Source: Bacteroidia bacterium
GTDB lineage: Bacteria; Bacteroidota; Bacteroidia; B-17B0; Aurantibacillaceae
DNA: 64,000 nucleotides
Reading direction: 5' to 3'
NCBI GenBank assembly: GCA_021740825.1
Contig: JAIOZA010000004.1
Span: 62,001-126,000 of the forward strand
Each line of letters opens with the position of its first letter. Position 1 is the stretch's first letter. A program made the position numbers and the translations under genes. Of the stretch, positions 1-9,527 are shown in pieces. Below the pieces are notes generated by a model. The model worked only from the letters and a program-made list of their open reading frames with translations, was not told the origin of the DNA and ran no database searches.

Positions 1-2042
1 ACTGTGTTAGTAGGTGTAATTGTAAAATTTGTTTGAATAACGCCTATTGTGACTGTATTATTATAAATACAAACACCATCAGTAATAATGGCGGTGTAAG
101 TTCCAGGCGCAAGTGGCGCAAGTGCAATAGTGGTAGTACTAGTGGTTGTATTAGTAACCGTATTTGCTGCTGTTGGACCAGTAATATTATAACTATATGG
201 CGCTGAAAATGGCGTAGTTAAGTTTAACAAAGTTGAACCATTTACATCATTAGGACAAACGTTTGTAGTATTAGAAAAATAAGCATTCCCTCCAGCTACT
301 AGTCCTAATGTATATTTTATTGAATCTCGGCAACCTTGAGGATTTTCATAAACAACCGAGTAAATATCACCATCCACAGCTGGCGTAATATAAAGTGTGT
401 CATTTGTTCCAATAGGTGCGGGTATTAGTGTTGTTCCTTGATACCAAGTATAATTAGACCCTCCCGGAAGCGCAATGGAAGTAGAGTTACCACAAAAAGG
501 TTTGTTTTGACTTATAAAGAATGGGGGAGATACGCCAACCGATAGATTAGCCGAAGCTTGCCCGCAGGTTGTAGACGACACCAATACACTATAAGTACCC
601 GGCGATAGTCCTGTGGCCGTTTGAGATGTACTGACTATGTTACCATTAGTTGACCCCGAGGTACTCGTCCACTGATATGTATATATTCCATTGCTTCCGT
701 TAGCTTGAACATAAGCCGTTCCTGAATTACCATTAGCACATGAACTAGTCGAATTTAAATTGATAATATTTACAATTGTATTTGGCGGAATAGTCACCGT
801 TTGTGAGAGAACGCAACCTCCTGGAGAAATCATACTAACAGTATAAGTTGAACCAGCAACTGGTGTAGCAACCTGCAAAGTATCATTAACAGCACCTGAA
901 ATTAACCCTCCCGGACCAGTCCATTGATAAGAATTAAATCCTGTTGGCGCTACTAAAGTTGCATAAGAGGTTCCAGAACACCAATTTGCATAAGGGGTTC
1001 CTAATCCGCCACATTCAGCGTCAACGTATGCATAACCCCAATGCCCACTTAATGAACATCCGCCAACCTCAAAATTGATAGAAACATTTGTACCTAAAGG
1101 TAAAGTTGACAAGTCTACAGAATAATATTGCCATTTTCTATAAAAAGTTGGATCAAAGGTGCTGCCTATGGCAGATTGAAATAATGAATCTGAAGCAAGA
1201 GTGGACTTTGGATTAAAAGTATAAGAAGTACAACCTGGTAAAATAGCCCCAGTTGTCTCATTTCTAATCTCAACTTTAAAATAAGGAGATTCGCCCGCTG
1301 AGTGGCCTGATGGGTTTTGTAAAACTACAGCGTAGCTGAATGATAATCGTTGATTGATTGAAGAAGATGTTGTTATGTATTTTAATCTACAAGCTCTTGC
1401 GTTTGCAACAGATCCATTCATCCTCACAGAAACTGGATCAAAGCTAAAAGGGCTCACAAATGGAATTTGAGAAATTGTTTGCGAACCAACCGCTTTGCAA
1501 GCTAAAGAGTCGTATCCATCAATTACTTGATAAATTGGATTAACGGGTGGTAACGACATAATAGTATGGTAATTTGTTGTATTAAGCACCGAAACATTAT
1601 TTCCCGCACCGTTTAAAATTGCGGTACCGGCAACCCCATAATTAGGCACTGTTCCGCCTGTTGAAGTTGTTCCTGAGCCACCAGACCATCCATTAAAGTT
1701 ATATTGTTCAAAACCCATATTAGGGCAACCTAAACTCATTGGTTTATTTGGCTCTAAATATATCACCGTTTCACTTTCGCCAGGAGTTCCCGCCGCCTCA
1801 TATGGCGAATGAATATGCCCTTGTTTTTTTAATGCCTTTTTCGATGAAAAATCATTTTTTAAAAATTCAACGTAACCATTAATTTCACTTGCTTTTATTC
1901 CTTTAGCTTTAGCTGTGTTAATAGCCGCTTTCTCATCGAAAACATTAGGATCATGTTTTTTTATTTCTTTAGTTTGAGCTACTAATACTTGCGTGTAAGT
2001 AATTACCAGAAAAGATAAAGAAAGGAATAGTTTTTTTTTCAT
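1..2042 (-). CDS. Large secreted adhesin-like protein, 5' part only (runs off the left edge)
   Basis: The frame is open for 680 codons from an ATG at 2042 to the window edge, so the C-terminus is missing. Residues 1-22 form a Sec signal peptide (MKKKLFLSL..., ending LVAQ). From about residue 105 (CPNMGFEQYNFNGWSGG) to about 340 there is one globular region. Ig/PKD-like Ser/Thr/Gly-rich modules follow, with recurring YQWT and GTYSV/GTYTA motifs. This is the usual architecture of Bacteroidota surface proteins that end in a type IX secretion sorting domain; I infer such a domain beyond the edge but cannot see it. A role in adhesion or in binding the cell envelope is likely, but the ligand is unknown. 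It is divergent from the penicillin-binding protein gene, with about 230 bases between them. Confidence 0.85.
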   Translation of the reverse strand, partial: MKKKLFLSLSFLVITYTQVLVAQTKEIKKHDPNVFDEKAAINTAKAKGIKASEINGYVEFLKNDFSSKKALKKQGHIHSPYEAAGTPGESETVIYLEPNKPMSLGCPNMGFEQYNFNGWSGGSGTTSTGGTVPNYGVAGTAILNGAGNNVSVLNTTNYHTIMSLPPVNPIYQVIDGYDSLACKAVGSQTISQIPFVSPFSFDPVSVRMNGSVANARACRLKYITTSSSINQRLSFSYAVVLQNPSGHSAGESPYFKVEIRNETTGAILPGCTSYTFNPKSTLASDSLFQSAIGSTFDPTFYRKWQYYSVDLSTLPLGTNVSINFEVGGCSLSGHWGYAYVDAECGGLGTPYANWCSGTSYATLVAPTGFNSYQWTGPGGLISGAVNDTLQVATPVAGSTYTVSMISPGGCVLSQTVTIPPNTIVNIINLNSTSSCANGNSGTAYVQANGSNGIYTYQWTSTSGSTNGNIVSTSQTATGLSPGTYSVLVSSTTCGQASANLSVGVSPPFFISQNKPFCGNSTSIALPGGSNYTWYQGTTLIPAPIGTNDTLYITPAVDGDIYSVVYENPQGCRDSIKYTLGLVAGGNAYFSNTTNVCPNDVNGSTLLNLTTPFSAPYSYNITGPTAANTVTNTTTSTTTIALAPLAPGTYTAIITDGVCIYNNTVTIGVIQTNFTITPTNT

Positions 2043-2254
2043 GTTATTTATAAATAATTCGTTTTTAAAACTTAAGACAATAATTAATGAAGTTGAAAGT
2101 TAATAAAATTTAATAATTAAATTAATTTCAAAGATATAAATATATATTTATTTTAACAATAGATTGACATTCAATAGCAATAATTTATTTATGCAGTGGT
2201 TTTTGTTAATGCTATTAGTACATATCTAAAATTTTTCAATCTAAGGTTTTACAT

Positions 2255-2262
2255 TAACTTTG
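2255..2262 (+). promoter_or_regulatory. -7 promoter element TAACTTTG for the PBP1A gene
   Basis: TAACTTTG matches the Bacteroidota -7 pattern TAnnTTTG. It lies 12 bases before the ATG at 2275, so the transcript would have almost no leader. It overlaps a possible upstream TTG start at 2260, which argues for the ATG at 2275. No convincing -33 TTG was found. Confidence 0.5.
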
Positions 2263-2274
2263 CAGTGCATTATT

Positions 2275-4527
2275 ATGTCAGCAAATAAATTATCTACATA
2301 TATTCGACTTACTTGGCTAATTGTTTGGCTTCCTTTTTTAATGCTTTTTTTTATTATTAGTATTATTTCGCTTGAATTCTTTATTGATTTACCAAGCGTA
2401 AAAGAACTTCAAAATCCAAAAAGTAATCTAGCCACTGTTATATATAGCAGTGATTTAAAAACATTAGGTAAATATTACGCCGAAAACCGAGTAAGTGTTA
2501 AGTATTATGAGCTGGATCAAGATTTAATTAATGCGCTAATTGCCACCGAAGACGCTCGTTTTACTGAACATAGTGGCGTAGATTTAAGAGCTTTGGGTCG
2601 TGCTTTTTTTGGTGCATTAACTGGAAAATCTAGTAGTGGAGGAGGAAGCACACTTTCTCAACAATTAGCAAAAATGATGTTCCCACGACAAAAGCTGAGC
2701 AAGCCAAAAATGATTTTACAAAAGTTCAAAGAGTGGATCATTGCAGCTCGTTTAGAGAAAAATTATACCAAAGAAGAAATTTTAGCATTGTACCTTAATA
2801 AATTTGATTTCTTAAATCAAGCTGTTGGAGTTAAATCTGCCGCTCAAATTTATTTTAACAGAAATCAAGATAGTCTTGAAATTCAGCAAGCGGCCATGTT
2901 GATAGGTATGGCAAAAAACCCCTCGTTATTTAATCCAATCAAAAAAGCTGATACAACGCTTCATAGACGAAATGTTGTAATGATGCAAATGGTTATCAAT
3001 GGATTTTTAACAAAGGAAAAATATGATAGTTTGAAAAAACTGCCATTAGGGTTAATTTTTCACCCTGAAGATCATAACGATGGATTAGCGCCTTATTTTA
3101 GAGAATATTTGAGAGAATATTCTTTAAAAACATGGTGTGCAAATCATATTAATCCTGAAACTAATAAGCCATATAATATATATAGAGATGGTTTGCGAAT
3201 TTATACAACTATAGATTCTAGAATGCAAAAACATGCCGAAGAAGCTGTGTTTGAGCATATGTCAGATTTACAAAAAATGTTTTCGAAAGAATGTAAAACT
3301 AAAAAAAACGCACCCTTTGCTTGGAATGTAACAAAAGAGCAAATAGAAAACATTATGATGAGTTCCATGAAACGAAGTGATCGGTATCGCTCATTAAAAA
3401 ATTCAGGGTTATCAAAAGAGCAAATTGTTATAGAATTTAAAAAACCCGTAAGCATGAGTGTTTACAGTTTGCGAGGAGATATTGACACGGTGATGTCTCC
3501 ATGGGACAGTATTCGTTATTATAAGAGTTTTTTACATACAGGATTCGTTGCAATAGAACCTAACACAGGTTTTGTTAAAGCTTGGGTTGGAGGTGTAAAT
3601 CACAAACATTTTAAATTTGATCATGTTAAAGTTGGGAGGCGCCAAGTGGGCTCCACATTTAAGCCATTTGTGTATGCTTTAGCAATTCAAGAAGGCTACT
3701 CTCCATGCTACCAAGTTCCAAATGTGAGAACATGCATTGAAATTCCTGGACAACCCGCTTGGTGTCCAGATAATTCGGACGGAAATAAAGGTACCGGTAA
3801 AATGGTCACATTGCGCTATGCGTTAGCTGGATCTATTAATTACGTCACTGCTTGGGTCATGAAACAATTTGGCCCTGATGCGGTTATTAATTTAGTCCGT
3901 CGCCTAGGAATTACGGCTCCCATTGATGCAGTGCCATCTATTGCATTAGGAACTCCTGACATTTCAGTTTTTGAAATGGTTGCTGCTAATGCTACTTTTG
4001 CAAATAAAGGTACATATATTCAACCTTCATTTATAACAAGAATAGAAGATAAAAATGGAAAAGTATTAGAAGAATTTTTTTCATCAACCGACGAAGTATT
4101 TAGTGAAGAAAAAGCATATGCAATGATACAATTAATGCGAGGTGTTGTGGATAGAGGCACTGGGACTCGTTTACGCTCAAGATTTAATTTACGAAACGAA
4201 ATTGCTGGTAAAACGGGCACAACTCAAAATAATGCTGACGGTTGGTTTATGGGCTTAACGCCTAATTTAGTAGCTGGTTGTTGGGTTGGTGGAGAAGAAC
4301 GAAGCGTACATTTTAACTCAACTAATGAAGGGCAGGGCGCAAGTATGGCACTTCCTATTTGGGGCAAGTTTTTTCAAAAAGTATATGCAGATGCTTCATT
4401 AAAAATTAATAAGAACGGTTTTGTAAAACCCAATAATATGGGAGATATTGAATTAGATTGCAGTGTGTATGACGCACAAACAGAAAAAGAAATTCCGATA
4501 GAAGAGTTGGAGTTTGAAGAAAATTAA
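2275..4527 (+). CDS. mrcA: Penicillin-binding protein 1A (bifunctional glycosyltransferase/transpeptidase)
   Basis: This enzyme polymerises lipid II into glycan strands and cross-links the peptides at the outer face of the inner membrane. From the ATG at 2275 it has 750 residues. A cytoplasmic start is followed by one membrane segment (about residues 12-38). The GT51 glycosyltransferase domain carries the catalytic motif [12 protein letters not shown] (E near residue 92) and [13 protein letters not shown]. The transpeptidase domain has SxxK (GSTFKPF, near 458), SxN (SINYV) and KTG ([10 protein letters not shown], near 645). All catalytic motifs are present. A TTG at 2260 is also in frame but overlaps the promoter element. 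The next gene starts 13 bases after the stop, suggesting cotranscription with the CoA-transferase genes. Confidence 0.95.
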   Translation: MSANKLSTYIRLTWLIVWLPFLMLFFIISIISLEFFIDLPSVKELQNPKSNLATVIYSSDLKTLGKYYAENRVSVKYYELDQDLINALIATEDARFTEHSGVDLRALGRAFFGALTGKSSSGGGSTLSQQLAKMMFPRQKLSKPKMILQKFKEWIIAARLEKNYTKEEILALYLNKFDFLNQAVGVKSAAQIYFNRNQDSLEIQQAAMLIGMAKNPSLFNPIKKADTTLHRRNVVMMQMVINGFLTKEKYDSLKKLPLGLIFHPEDHNDGLAPYFREYLREYSLKTWCANHINPETNKPYNIYRDGLRIYTTIDSRMQKHAEEAVFEHMSDLQKMFSKECKTKKNAPFAWNVTKEQIENIMMSSMKRSDRYRSLKNSGLSKEQIVIEFKKPVSMSVYSLRGDIDTVMSPWDSIRYYKSFLHTGFVAIEPNTGFVKAWVGGVNHKHFKFDHVKVGRRQVGSTFKPFVYALAIQEGYSPCYQVPNVRTCIEIPGQPAWCPDNSDGNKGTGKMVTLRYALAGSINYVTAWVMKQFGPDAVINLVRRLGITAPIDAVPSIALGTPDISVFEMVAANATFANKGTYIQPSFITRIEDKNGKVLEEFFSSTDEVFSEEKAYAMIQLMRGVVDRGTGTRLRSRFNLRNEIAGKTGTTQNNADGWFMGLTPNLVAGCWVGGEERSVHFNSTNEGQGASMALPIWGKFFQKVYADASLKINKNGFVKPNNMGDIELDCSVYDAQTEKEIPIEELEFEEN

Positions 4528-4540
4528 ATTAAACAAAAAA

Positions 4541-5251
4541 ATGATTAATAGAGTAGTAAAAAATGCCGAAGAAGCTGTAAAAGATATTACAGATAATATG
4601 ACACTTCTTTTAGGGGGGTTTGGTTTGTGTGGTATTCCCGAAAATTGCATTAATGCATTAGTCAAAAAGGGAGTAACCGGATTAACATGTGTTAGTAATA
4701 ATGCAGGAGTTGATGATTTTGGTTTGGGATTATTGCTTCAAACGAAGCAAATAAAAAAAATGATTTCTTCTTACGTTGGAGAAAATGCTGAATTTGAAAG
4801 GCAAATGTTAAGCGGAGAATTGGAAGTGGAATTAATTCCTCAAGGCACATTAGCTACGCGCTGTTTAGCGGCTGGATATGGCATGCCGGTTATTTATACT
4901 CCGGCAGGAGTAGGCACAGAGGTTGCTATTGGAAAAGAAGTTCGCACATTTACATATAATGGCGAGACGAAAGAGTATTTGGAAGAAAAAGCTTTTGAAG
5001 CGCATTTTGCAATTGTAAAAGCCTGGAAAGGTGATACTGCAGGAAATTTAATATATCGATCTACTGCACGTAATTTTAACCCGATGATGGCGATGGCAGG
5101 CAAAATTACCATTGCTGAGGTTGAAGAATTAGTTGAGGTAGGAGAATTAGATCCCGATCAAATTCATACGCCCGGAATTTATGTAAACAGAATTTTTCAA
5201 GGCGAAAAATATGAAAAACGAATTGAGCAAATAACGATACGAAAAAAATAG
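4541..5251 (+). CDS. scoA: Succinyl-CoA:3-ketoacid CoA-transferase, subunit A
   Basis: Subunit A of a class I CoA-transferase that moves CoA between succinyl-CoA and acetoacetate, used in ketone-body, amino-acid or fatty-acid breakdown in the cytoplasm. The N-terminal glycine-rich motif [11 protein letters not shown] (about residues 24-34) is typical of the alpha subunit. The 236-residue length fits the family. I chose the ATG at 4541 because a TTG at 4514 would overlap the PBP1A gene and adds a lysine-rich tail unlike the family. The B subunit gene lies downstream but is separated by a lipoprotein gene. Confidence 0.93.
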   Translation: MINRVVKNAEEAVKDITDNMTLLLGGFGLCGIPENCINALVKKGVTGLTCVSNNAGVDDFGLGLLLQTKQIKKMISSYVGENAEFERQMLSGELEVELIPQGTLATRCLAAGYGMPVIYTPAGVGTEVAIGKEVRTFTYNGETKEYLEEKAFEAHFAIVKAWKGDTAGNLIYRSTARNFNPMMAMAGKITIAEVEELVEVGELDPDQIHTPGIYVNRIFQGEKYEKRIEQITIRKK

Positions 5252-5332
5252 AATATTTTTTAGTTAAATATATCAAAAACCAACAACGATTATTCAAGAG
5301 AAATTCTAATTCAATTAAAAACCAATAACAAC

Positions 5333-5905
5333 ATGAAAAAAAATTATTTCAAAATTATTTCACAAACTTTAGTAGTAACCGTAGGACTTGTATTTACTTT
5401 TTGTGCCCCTCCAGTAGAGGTTGAGAAATCTAACTTATTAGAAAAAGTTGTATTAAACGCGGAAGATACAATAGCACATCCTTCAAAAAGAGAAGGTGAT
5501 GCGCACAGCGGAAAATCATATTGGAGGGTTGATAGTAATGGTGTTTATGGACTTGTATACATTTATCAGATAAATGATACTTTGATACAAGAAGACATGA
5601 AGGTAAAAATCAATACATGGGTTAGAGTGGGCGCTTTAAATCATGATCAAAAATATGCTATATCTATAGAAGATGGCAAAGGAACAGCGTTAAATTGGTC
5701 AGAAATAAATTTTAGAAGCCATGTAGGAGAAACAAATAAATGGGTAAATGTTATAGATAGTGTTATAATTCCAGGAAATATTATTAATCTTCCGGGAATG
5801 GTTTTAAAGACGTTTTCATATAATCCTGACGCTAAATCTTTTTTAGATTGTGATGACACCGAGTTGTCGTTCTATAATGTAGAGAAAGTTATGGAAAAAC
5901 AATAA
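5333..5905 (+). CDS. Predicted lipoprotein of unknown function between scoA and scoB
   Basis: I do not recognise the 190-residue product. The N-terminus is a lipoprotein signal: MKKNYFKII, a hydrophobic stretch, then a lipobox-like VFTFC with Cys near residue 24. The remainder has no Cys-rich, repeat or enzymatic motif that I can name and looks like a beta-rich periplasmic domain, with motifs such as SYWRVDSNGVYGLVY. It sits 81 bases after scoA and 30 bases before scoB on the same strand, so it is probably on the same transcript. There is no obvious functional link between an envelope lipoprotein and CoA transfer. Confidence 0.8.
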   Translation: MKKNYFKIISQTLVVTVGLVFTFCAPPVEVEKSNLLEKVVLNAEDTIAHPSKREGDAHSGKSYWRVDSNGVYGLVYIYQINDTLIQEDMKVKINTWVRVGALNHDQKYAISIEDGKGTALNWSEINFRSHVGETNKWVNVIDSVIIPGNIINLPGMVLKTFSYNPDAKSFLDCDDTELSFYNVEKVMEKQ

Positions 5906-5935
5906 TTATTAAAATACTATATAAACTAATTAATA

Positions 5936-6592
5936 ATGTTAGATAAAAACGGAATCGCTAAAAGAATTGCACGAGAAGTAAAAGACGGCATGTATGTAAA
6001 TTTAGGAATAGGCATTCCTACTTTAGTAGCTAATTTTATTCCAGACGGCATTAATGTAGTGTTACAATCAGAAAATGGTATATTGGGAATGGGTCCGTTT
6101 CCTATTGAAGGAGATGAAGACGCTGATTTAATTAATGCAGGAAAACAAACAGTTACTTTATTAAAAGGCTCTTCTATATTTGATAGCGCAATGAGTTTCG
6201 GAATGATTCGAGCTCAAAAAGTAAACCTCACTATTTTAGGGGCCATGGAAGTAAGTGAAAATGGCGATATTGCTAATTGGAAAATACCAGGAAAAATGGT
6301 AAAGGGCATGGGTGGAGCGATGGACTTAGTAGCAAGTGCTAAAAATATCATTGTAGCCATGCAGCACGTTAATAAAGCGGGCGAATCAAAATTATTACCA
6401 AAGTGCGATTTACCATTAACAGGAATTAAGTGCGTTAAAAAAATTGTAACAGAATTAGCGGTTTTAGACATACTACCAGAGGGCGGCTTTCGCTTGTTAG
6501 AAAGGGCGCCAGGCGTTTCTGTAGAGCAAATCAAAAACGCAACTTTAGGAAGATTGCTAATTGACGGTGAGATACCTGAAATGATATTATAG
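5936..6592 (+). CDS. scoB: Succinyl-CoA:3-ketoacid CoA-transferase, subunit B
   Basis: Beta subunit, 218 residues, carrying the catalytic glutamate that forms the enzyme-CoA thioester. The motif QSENGILGMGP is present with Glu near residue 46. The N-terminal glycine-rich segment NLGIGIPT is typical of the subunit. Together with scoA it forms the heteromeric enzyme. The stop is one base before the ATG of the next membrane-protein gene, so the two are likely transcribed together. Confidence 0.94.
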   Translation: MLDKNGIAKRIAREVKDGMYVNLGIGIPTLVANFIPDGINVVLQSENGILGMGPFPIEGDEDADLINAGKQTVTLLKGSSIFDSAMSFGMIRAQKVNLTILGAMEVSENGDIANWKIPGKMVKGMGGAMDLVASAKNIIVAMQHVNKAGESKLLPKCDLPLTGIKCVKKIVTELAVLDILPEGGFRLLERAPGVSVEQIKNATLGRLLIDGEIPEMIL

Positions 6593-6593
6593 C

Positions 6594-8399
6594 ATGTGGT
6601 TAAAAATTAAAGATTTACTATGGAAATGGAAATTCGTTTTTATTTTTTTAGGATTATTTATCATTGTTTTAACCCAACGATTTTTAAACGAACGCCAAAA
6701 TGGTTTAATTAATTCCGTCTCATCAGATGGATTAGGATATTATTGTTATTTACCCGCTGCAATTATTTACCAAGATTTTACGTATAGTTTTTATGATAAA
6801 AAAGAAAATAAAATCAGTCCATTTTATAAACCTTATTTAAATCCTTACAATGATAAGTTTTTAAATAAGTATTATTGCGGAACTTCAATTTGCCTATTAC
6901 CTTTTTTTGCAACAGGAGTCTTAATTTCATCGCTTGCTGGAACCCAAATAAATGGATATACAGACACGTTTTTGATGTTAGTAAGCGTGGCTGCAATCTT
7001 ATATTTTTTATTTTCTATTTTTTTACTTTCAAAGGTTGGTAAATTTTTTTTTATTTCTGAAAAGATTAGTTTTATAACGAGCCTTATTTTCTTCTTTGGA
7101 ACAAATTTATTTCACTATGTTATTCAAGAACCATCCATGTCTCATGTCTATTCTTTTTTTGCGGTGAGCTTGTTTTTGTATTGTTTTATGAAATTAATTC
7201 AAACCACCAACAATAAAAACATACTTATGGTTGGGTTGGCAATAAGTCTTATTGCATTGATAAGGCCCGTAAACATATTAGTTATTTTATTTACACCGTT
7301 TTTCTTTGATAATTTAAGAGAGTACTACTTGTTTCTTAAAACTATAATAATTAAGCACTATAAAGGGCTAATACTTTTGCTATTGGTTGTTGGTTTTGCT
7401 GTTTTATTACAATTTACCTTTTATTATTTACAAACGGGTGATTTTTATATTGTATCCTATCCAGGCGAAACGTTTAATTTTGGTAGCCCCGAACTATTTA
7501 ATGTTTTGTTTAGTTATAGAAAAGGCCTATTTATTTATGTCCCTATATTATTAGCAGCAGTATTGTTCAGTTTCTTTTCGAAAAACTATTGGTATAAAAA
7601 AGTAGTTTTTTTAATAACCTTTTTTGTTTTTTTATATGTTACATCATCGTGGTGGTGCTGGTGGTATGGTGAAGGGTTTAGCATTCGCCCAATAGTTGAC
7701 TTCCTGCCTTTTTTCATAATTGTTTCAATGTTTTTGGTTAGTAAATTAAGTTTAGTAAACCGTAAATTTGTTTTATTAATATGCGCACCCTTTCTCATTA
7801 CTAGTCAGATTATGGCTTTTCAATACTCTAATTTAATAATGGATAAAGGAGAGATGAACAAGGAAAAGTTTTGGGATATTTTTTTAGAAACCGATTTAGC
7901 AGCAATAACTGAAAAAAAAATAGACAAAATAAAAAAGATCAGTACTTTATTTAAAACGGAGGTATTAAACTTTGAAAATGATTTTAGTGATAGTAGAATT
8001 ACGAATGTTGGTTATAAAAGTAAAAGGTCTTGCAAAGTTAATAAAGATGCACCTTATTCAATAGGATTTGGATTTCCAATAAATAATTTAAATATTAATG
8101 AATCTTTTTATTTAATCGTAGAATGCATGGCTAAATCATCTAAAGATGGCAAGAACTTTGGGTTAGATGTTTCAATAGACGACCAAGGGAATTGCGTGAA
8201 ATGGCATGCGGTTTATTTTCCTCAGTTTAACAAGGATGAAGATGGATGGGTAAAAATGATTACCGTTGTTGAAATTGAATCGTGGTTTATTACTGATAAA
8301 AATTATTTCAAGGTTTTTACAACGGCTCATGAAGGAGAAAATTTAGTAGATAATTTAAAATATAGTGTCTATAAAAAAAAGCTTTTACCAAAGCACTAA
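6594..8399 (+). CDS. Polytopic membrane protein, GT-C glycosyltransferase-like
   Basis: The 601-residue protein has a first membrane segment at about residues 13-28. A conserved-looking loop SSDGLGYYCYLPA follows at about 42-56, then roughly nine more hydrophobic helices to about residue 410. A soluble C-terminal domain of about 170 residues ends the protein. The early acidic loop between helices 1 and 2 resembles membrane glycosyltransferases that use polyprenyl-phosphate sugars (GT39/GT83 type), but I see no decisive motif. The next gene encodes a DPM1-like GT2 enzyme that could supply the lipid-linked sugar donor, which supports the guess. The start is one base after scoB. Confidence 0.7.
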   Translation: MWLKIKDLLWKWKFVFIFLGLFIIVLTQRFLNERQNGLINSVSSDGLGYYCYLPAAIIYQDFTYSFYDKKENKISPFYKPYLNPYNDKFLNKYYCGTSICLLPFFATGVLISSLAGTQINGYTDTFLMLVSVAAILYFLFSIFLLSKVGKFFFISEKISFITSLIFFFGTNLFHYVIQEPSMSHVYSFFAVSLFLYCFMKLIQTTNNKNILMVGLAISLIALIRPVNILVILFTPFFFDNLREYYLFLKTIIIKHYKGLILLLLVVGFAVLLQFTFYYLQTGDFYIVSYPGETFNFGSPELFNVLFSYRKGLFIYVPILLAAVLFSFFSKNYWYKKVVFLITFFVFLYVTSSWWCWWYGEGFSIRPIVDFLPFFIIVSMFLVSKLSLVNRKFVLLICAPFLITSQIMAFQYSNLIMDKGEMNKEKFWDIFLETDLAAITEKKIDKIKKISTLFKTEVLNFENDFSDSRITNVGYKSKRSCKVNKDAPYSIGFGFPINNLNINESFYLIVECMAKSSKDGKNFGLDVSIDDQGNCVKWHAVYFPQFNKDEDGWVKMITVVEIESWFITDKNYFKVFTTAHEGENLVDNLKYSVYKKKLLPKH

Positions 8400-8443
8400 T
8401 GTTTTAAAGTGGGTAAGACTTTTTAAATATGAATAATAATATG

Positions 8444-8451
8444 TAGGTTTG
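8444..8451 (+). promoter_or_regulatory. -7 promoter element TAGGTTTG for the GT2 gene
   Basis: An exact match to TAnnTTTG that ends 3 bases before the ATG at 8455, implying a leaderless or nearly leaderless mRNA if used. No clear -33 TTG at the expected distance was seen. Confidence 0.4.
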
Positions 8452-8454
8452 CAC

Positions 8455-9171
8455 ATGATTCTTTCTATTGTTATACCTGCCTATAATGAGGGTAGAACTA
8501 TACATTTAATTCTTAATAAAGTTAAAGCCGTTAACTTACCAATTGGTGTTGAAAAAGAAATTATTATTGTAAATGATTTTTCAAAAGATAACACAGAAGA
8601 CGCCATATTGAATTACAAATCATTAAATACTGAATTAAATATTCAGTACTTTAAGCACGAATTTAATAAGGGAAAGGGCGCCGCTTTACATACGGGCATT
8701 AAAGAAGCTAAAGGAGATTATATTATTATACAGGATGCCGATTTAGAATATGATCCAGAAGAATATAATATTTTATTAAAACCAATTCTATTAGATGTAG
8801 CTGATGTAGTTTATGGAAGCCGCTTTATTGGCGGAAAGCCCCACAGGATTTTGTTTTTTTGGCATTCTATTGGAAATAAAGTCTTAACTACTTTGTCAAA
8901 CATGTTTACCAATCTTAATTTAACAGACATGGAAACCTGCTATAAATTATTTAAATCAGAAATAATAAAAGGAATTCCATTAAAAGAAAACCGGTTTGGT
9001 TTTGAGCCTGAAGTAACCGCTAAAATAGCTCGTATTAAAGATATTCGTATTTATGAGGTGGGCATTTCATATTATGGAAGAACGTACGAAGAAGGAAAAA
9101 AAATAGGGTGGAAAGATGGATTTAGAGCAATCTACTGTATTATTAAATATGGTTTATTTAATGCTAGATAA
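8455..9171 (+). CDS. Family 2 glycosyltransferase, dolichol/polyprenyl-phosphate mannose synthase-like
   Basis: A 238-residue GT-A fold enzyme that probably transfers a sugar from a nucleotide donor to polyprenyl phosphate on the inner face of the membrane. Visible motifs: N-terminal [12 protein letters not shown], then [21 protein letters not shown], the metal-binding [10 protein letters not shown] (DxD-like) and [16 protein letters not shown] and a conserved EPEVTAKIA segment follow, as in DPM1-like proteins. There are no C-terminal membrane helices, so it is the soluble DPM1 class. A TTG two codons upstream is possible but ATG at 8455 is preferred. It follows the polytopic membrane protein and may make its lipid-linked donor. 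Confidence 0.88.
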   Translation: MILSIVIPAYNEGRTIHLILNKVKAVNLPIGVEKEIIIVNDFSKDNTEDAILNYKSLNTELNIQYFKHEFNKGKGAALHTGIKEAKGDYIIIQDADLEYDPEEYNILLKPILLDVADVVYGSRFIGGKPHRILFFWHSIGNKVLTTLSNMFTNLNLTDMETCYKLFKSEIIKGIPLKENRFGFEPEVTAKIARIKDIRIYEVGISYYGRTYEEGKKIGWKDGFRAIYCIIKYGLFNAR

Positions 9172-9258
9172 TTAGGTATAAATAGTAGTAACATATACGA
9201 ATAAACAACTACAGCTCTCTGTACTTAATTTAAAATTAATAGGACTAAACTTTATAAA

Positions 9259-9519
9259 ATGAGAAAATATTATTTCATATGTGCGATTATATTTTTGTTA
9301 GTATTGTTTCCAAATTTAATTGATGCTCAATGCGCAATGTGCAAAGCCTCTGTTGAAAGTAGTCAAGGACAAAAAAACTCAGTGGCTGGAGGAATTAACC
9401 ATGGAATTTTATATTTAATGGCAATTCCATATGTACTAATTGCTTTCATTTTCAGAAAACAAATTGTTGCTCTTTGGAAAAGTTTTAGAGGAAAAAAAAT
9501 TGCCGAAGATGAGTTGTAA
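9259..9519 (+). CDS. Small membrane protein with signal peptide and CxxC motif
   Basis: The 86-residue product starts with a cleavable-looking signal (MRKYYFICAIIFLLVLFPN, then IDAQ). A short periplasmic segment QCAMCKASVESSQG follows, containing a CxxC pair. One membrane helix (about residues 48-66) and a basic cytoplasmic tail end it. Proteins of this shape are common in Bacteroidota and are uncharacterised as far as I know. The CxxC might bind metal or be redox-active; that is inference. It is convergent with bshC, with 8 bases between the stops. Confidence 0.8.
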   Translation: MRKYYFICAIIFLLVLFPNLIDAQCAMCKASVESSQGQKNSVAGGINHGILYLMAIPYVLIAFIFRKQIVALWKSFRGKKIAEDEL

Positions 9520-9527
9520 AACTTACT

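Noticed and set aside
2260-2274. TTG start five codons upstream for the PBP1A gene
   Set aside because: It overlaps a TAnnTTTG promoter element and adds residues not typical of the family; the ATG at 2275 is preferred.
4514-4540. TTG start for scoA overlapping the PBP1A gene
   Set aside because: It adds a Lys-rich tail absent from the family; the ATG at 4541 gives the standard N-terminus.
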